6,989 bases of DNA. It comes from Bacteroidota bacterium. GTDB lineage: Bacteria > Bacteroidota > Bacteroidia > AKYH767-A > CANKSK01. Below are positions 5,416-6,989 of this stretch, in pieces. The position numbers and the translations under genes are program-made. The notes beneath the pieces were generated by a model. The model was not told the DNA's origin and ran no database searches. It was given only the letters and a program-made list of their open reading frames with translations. The number at the start of each line of letters is the position of its first letter. Position 1 is the stretch's first letter. The stretch spans positions 1 through 6,989 of the forward strand of contig CANKSK010000053.1 in the NCBI GenBank assembly GCA_947485425.1. Reading direction: 5' to 3'.

Positions 5416-6989
5416 ATGAAGAAATTCAATCCCATTCTGAGAAAGTTTAAAACAATTTTTCTCATTTTATGCATCTCTTTAGGATCTATTATTTCATTCA
5501 GCTTTGTGGATGATTATTTTGAGCTATCTAAAAATTTAGATATTTTTTCTACCCTTTTTAGGGAGCTAAATATGTATTATGTGGATGAAGAAGATCCTGG
5601 AAAGCTCATGAAGAAAGGGGTTGATGCCATGTTGGAGTCCTTGGATCCGTATACCAACTTTATCCCTGAAAACGAAGTAGAAGATTTTAGATTTATGTCT
5701 ACTGGTGAATATGGAGGCATTGGTGCCGGTATTCGCAAGCGAGATGATTATGTTGTGATTACCGAACCGTATGATAATTATCCTGCCCAAAAAGGGGATC
5801 TGCGTGCCGGGGATGTAATTTTAGAAATTGATGGAAAATCTGCCAAAGGAAAAAGAACCGATGAGGTCAGCAAAATCCTTAAAGGCCCGGCAAAAACTAC
5901 CGTTAAACTTCTTGTTAGCAGAGATGGTGAAGAAAAACCGATTGAAAAAATATTGATGCGTGAAAAAATAAAAATCATCAATGTCCCTTATTTTGGCATG
6001 CTTAAAAACAATACCGCATATATTCGCTTGAGCGGGTTTACTGAAAATGCAGGCAAGGAAGTGAAAGATGCCTTGGTGGCCCTAAAAACGGCAAATACCG
6101 TGAAGTCTGTTATTCTTGATTTAAGAGGCAATCCCGGTGGATTGCTCAATGAGGCGGTAAATATTTCCAATGTTTTTGTCAATAAAGGACAAGAAATTGT
6201 GAGTACAAGGGGGAAAGTGAAAGATTGGGATAAAGTATACAAAGCACTGAATCCTCCAGTTGATACGGAAATGCCTATTGCCGTTCTGGTGAATAGCGGC
6301 TCTGCTTCAGCTTCTGAAATTGTGACTGGCAGTATTCAAGATTTAGATAGAGGCGTAGTAATCGGACAGAGAACCTATGGAAAGGGTTTGGTGCAAACCA
6401 CTAGGCCTTTGAGTTATAATGCCCAATTGAAAGTAACCACAGCAAAATATTACACCCCTAGTGGCAGATGCATTCAAGCCCTAGATTATACCCATCGCAA
6501 TGAAGATGGTAGCGTAGGAAAAATTCCAGACTCTTTAATAACGCCTTTTAAAACCCATTTGGGTCGCATCGTATATGACGGTGGTGGCATTGCACCTGAC
6601 ATTATGGTTCCTGCCAAAACCTATAGCAGCATTGAAATGAGCCTTTTAAATAAATTTTTGATTTTTGATTTCGCCACAAAATATAAATTAAAACATGCAA
6701 GCATCGCCAAAGCCCAGGAGTTTAAATTGACGGAAGCCGATTACAATGACTTCATTGCTTTTATCAGCGACAAAGAATATGACTATGTGAGCAAAAGCGA
6801 AAAAATGCTGGAGGACTTGAAAGAAAGCGCTGAAAAAGAAAAAATTTTCGGAGAAATCAAAACCGAATTTGATGCTTTAAAAACCCGATTATATCATAAT
6901 AAAAAAGAAGATCTCAAAAAATTTAAAGAGGGAATTATACAATTGTTGACAGAAGAAATTGTTTCCCGATATTATTTTCAAACCGGCAA
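5416..6989 (+). CDS. S41 family C-terminal processing peptidase (3' end outside window)
   Basis: 524 complete codons are visible and the frame runs off the window end. Residues ~12-31 form a signal peptide or N-terminal anchor, so the enzyme acts in the periplasm. Residues ~35-95 are the N-terminal helical region (LMKKGVDAMLESLDPYTNFI). A PDZ domain at ~98-180 (GEYGGIGAGI, DLRAGDVILEIDG) binds substrate C-termini. The protease core at ~195-400 includes AYIRLSGF, VILDLRGNPGGLL, VNSGSASASEI and TYGKGLVQ. The Ser/Lys dyad is inferred as Ser298 and Lys323, with Gln327, from the 25-residue Ser-Lys spacing known in CtpB and Prc. Residues ~440-524 are a charged helical C-terminal extension, seen in long CtpA homologues; about 20-40 more residues are probably missing. 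The ATG at 5416 follows yidD by 44 bases and is in an A/T-rich context without a Shine-Dalgarno sequence. The natural substrate is unknown; Ctp enzymes process or degrade envelope proteins. Confidence 0.94.
   Translation, partial: MKKFNPILRKFKTIFLILCISLGSIISFSFVDDYFELSKNLDIFSTLFRELNMYYVDEEDPGKLMKKGVDAMLESLDPYTNFIPENEVEDFRFMSTGEYGGIGAGIRKRDDYVVITEPYDNYPAQKGDLRAGDVILEIDGKSAKGKRTDEVSKILKGPAKTTVKLLVSRDGEEKPIEKILMREKIKIINVPYFGMLKNNTAYIRLSGFTENAGKEVKDALVALKTANTVKSVILDLRGNPGGLLNEAVNISNVFVNKGQEIVSTRGKVKDWDKVYKALNPPVDTEMPIAVLVNSGSASASEIVTGSIQDLDRGVVIGQRTYGKGLVQTTRPLSYNAQLKVTTAKYYTPSGRCIQALDYTHRNEDGSVGKIPDSLITPFKTHLGRIVYDGGGIAPDIMVPAKTYSSIEMSLLNKFLIFDFATKYKLKHASIAKAQEFKLTEADYNDFIAFISDKEYDYVSKSEKMLEDLKESAEKEKIFGEIKTEFDALKTRLYHNKKEDLKKFKEGIIQLLTEEIVSRYYFQTG

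Noticed and set aside
5566..6242. Three minus-strand open frames opposite the S41 peptidase gene
   Set aside because: The plus strand encodes a full PDZ and S41 core here; the minus-strand frames are shadows.

Overview
The window looks like a chromosomal segment of a member of the Bacteroidota, probably outside the gut Bacteroides. The evidence is a secreted protein with a type IX secretion (T9SS) C-terminal domain, a DUF4271 membrane protein next to hemD, a CCDC81-type HU/SPOR protein, AT-rich leaders without clear Shine-Dalgarno sequences, and two matches to the Bacteroidota -7 box TAnnTTTG. The genus cannot be given from sequence reading alone. There are no tRNA or rRNA genes, CRISPR arrays, insertion sequences or signs of recent transfer. 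No gene-free stretch exceeds 300 bases; the longest is the divergent intergenic region at about 2807-3025.

Layout. Bases 2-1009 (+) hold the 3' part of a gene for a membrane protein with HU-like DNA-binding-fold domains on the cytoplasmic side and a SPOR domain on the periplasmic side; its start lies outside the window. Converging on it, with a 12-base overlap of the coding ends, is a 602-residue secreted protein on the minus strand (998-2806). It has a signal peptide, an N-terminal domain resembling the NTR/TIMP fold, an IPT/TIG domain, a metzincin-like zinc metallopeptidase domain and a T9SS sorting domain. A 219-base divergent region follows, with a perfect 16-base palindrome and a good -7 box. 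The rest is a plus-strand run: DUF4271 membrane protein (3026-3925), hemD (3992-4735, TTG start), rnpA (4771-5169), yidD (5150-5371, overlapping rnpA by 20 bases) and an S41 C-terminal processing peptidase (from 5416, cut by the window end).

Functionally the plus-strand run is mostly housekeeping: tetrapyrrole synthesis (HemD), tRNA 5' maturation (RnpA), assistance to membrane-protein insertion (YidD) and periplasmic proteolysis (Ctp). DUF4271 has no known function. From memory, I regard this gene order as conserved in many Bacteroidota rather than new. The least ordinary item is the secreted metallopeptidase with an inhibitor-like N-terminal domain; the HU-TM-SPOR protein, a possible link between DNA and envelope, comes second. 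I see no convincing new multi-gene system.
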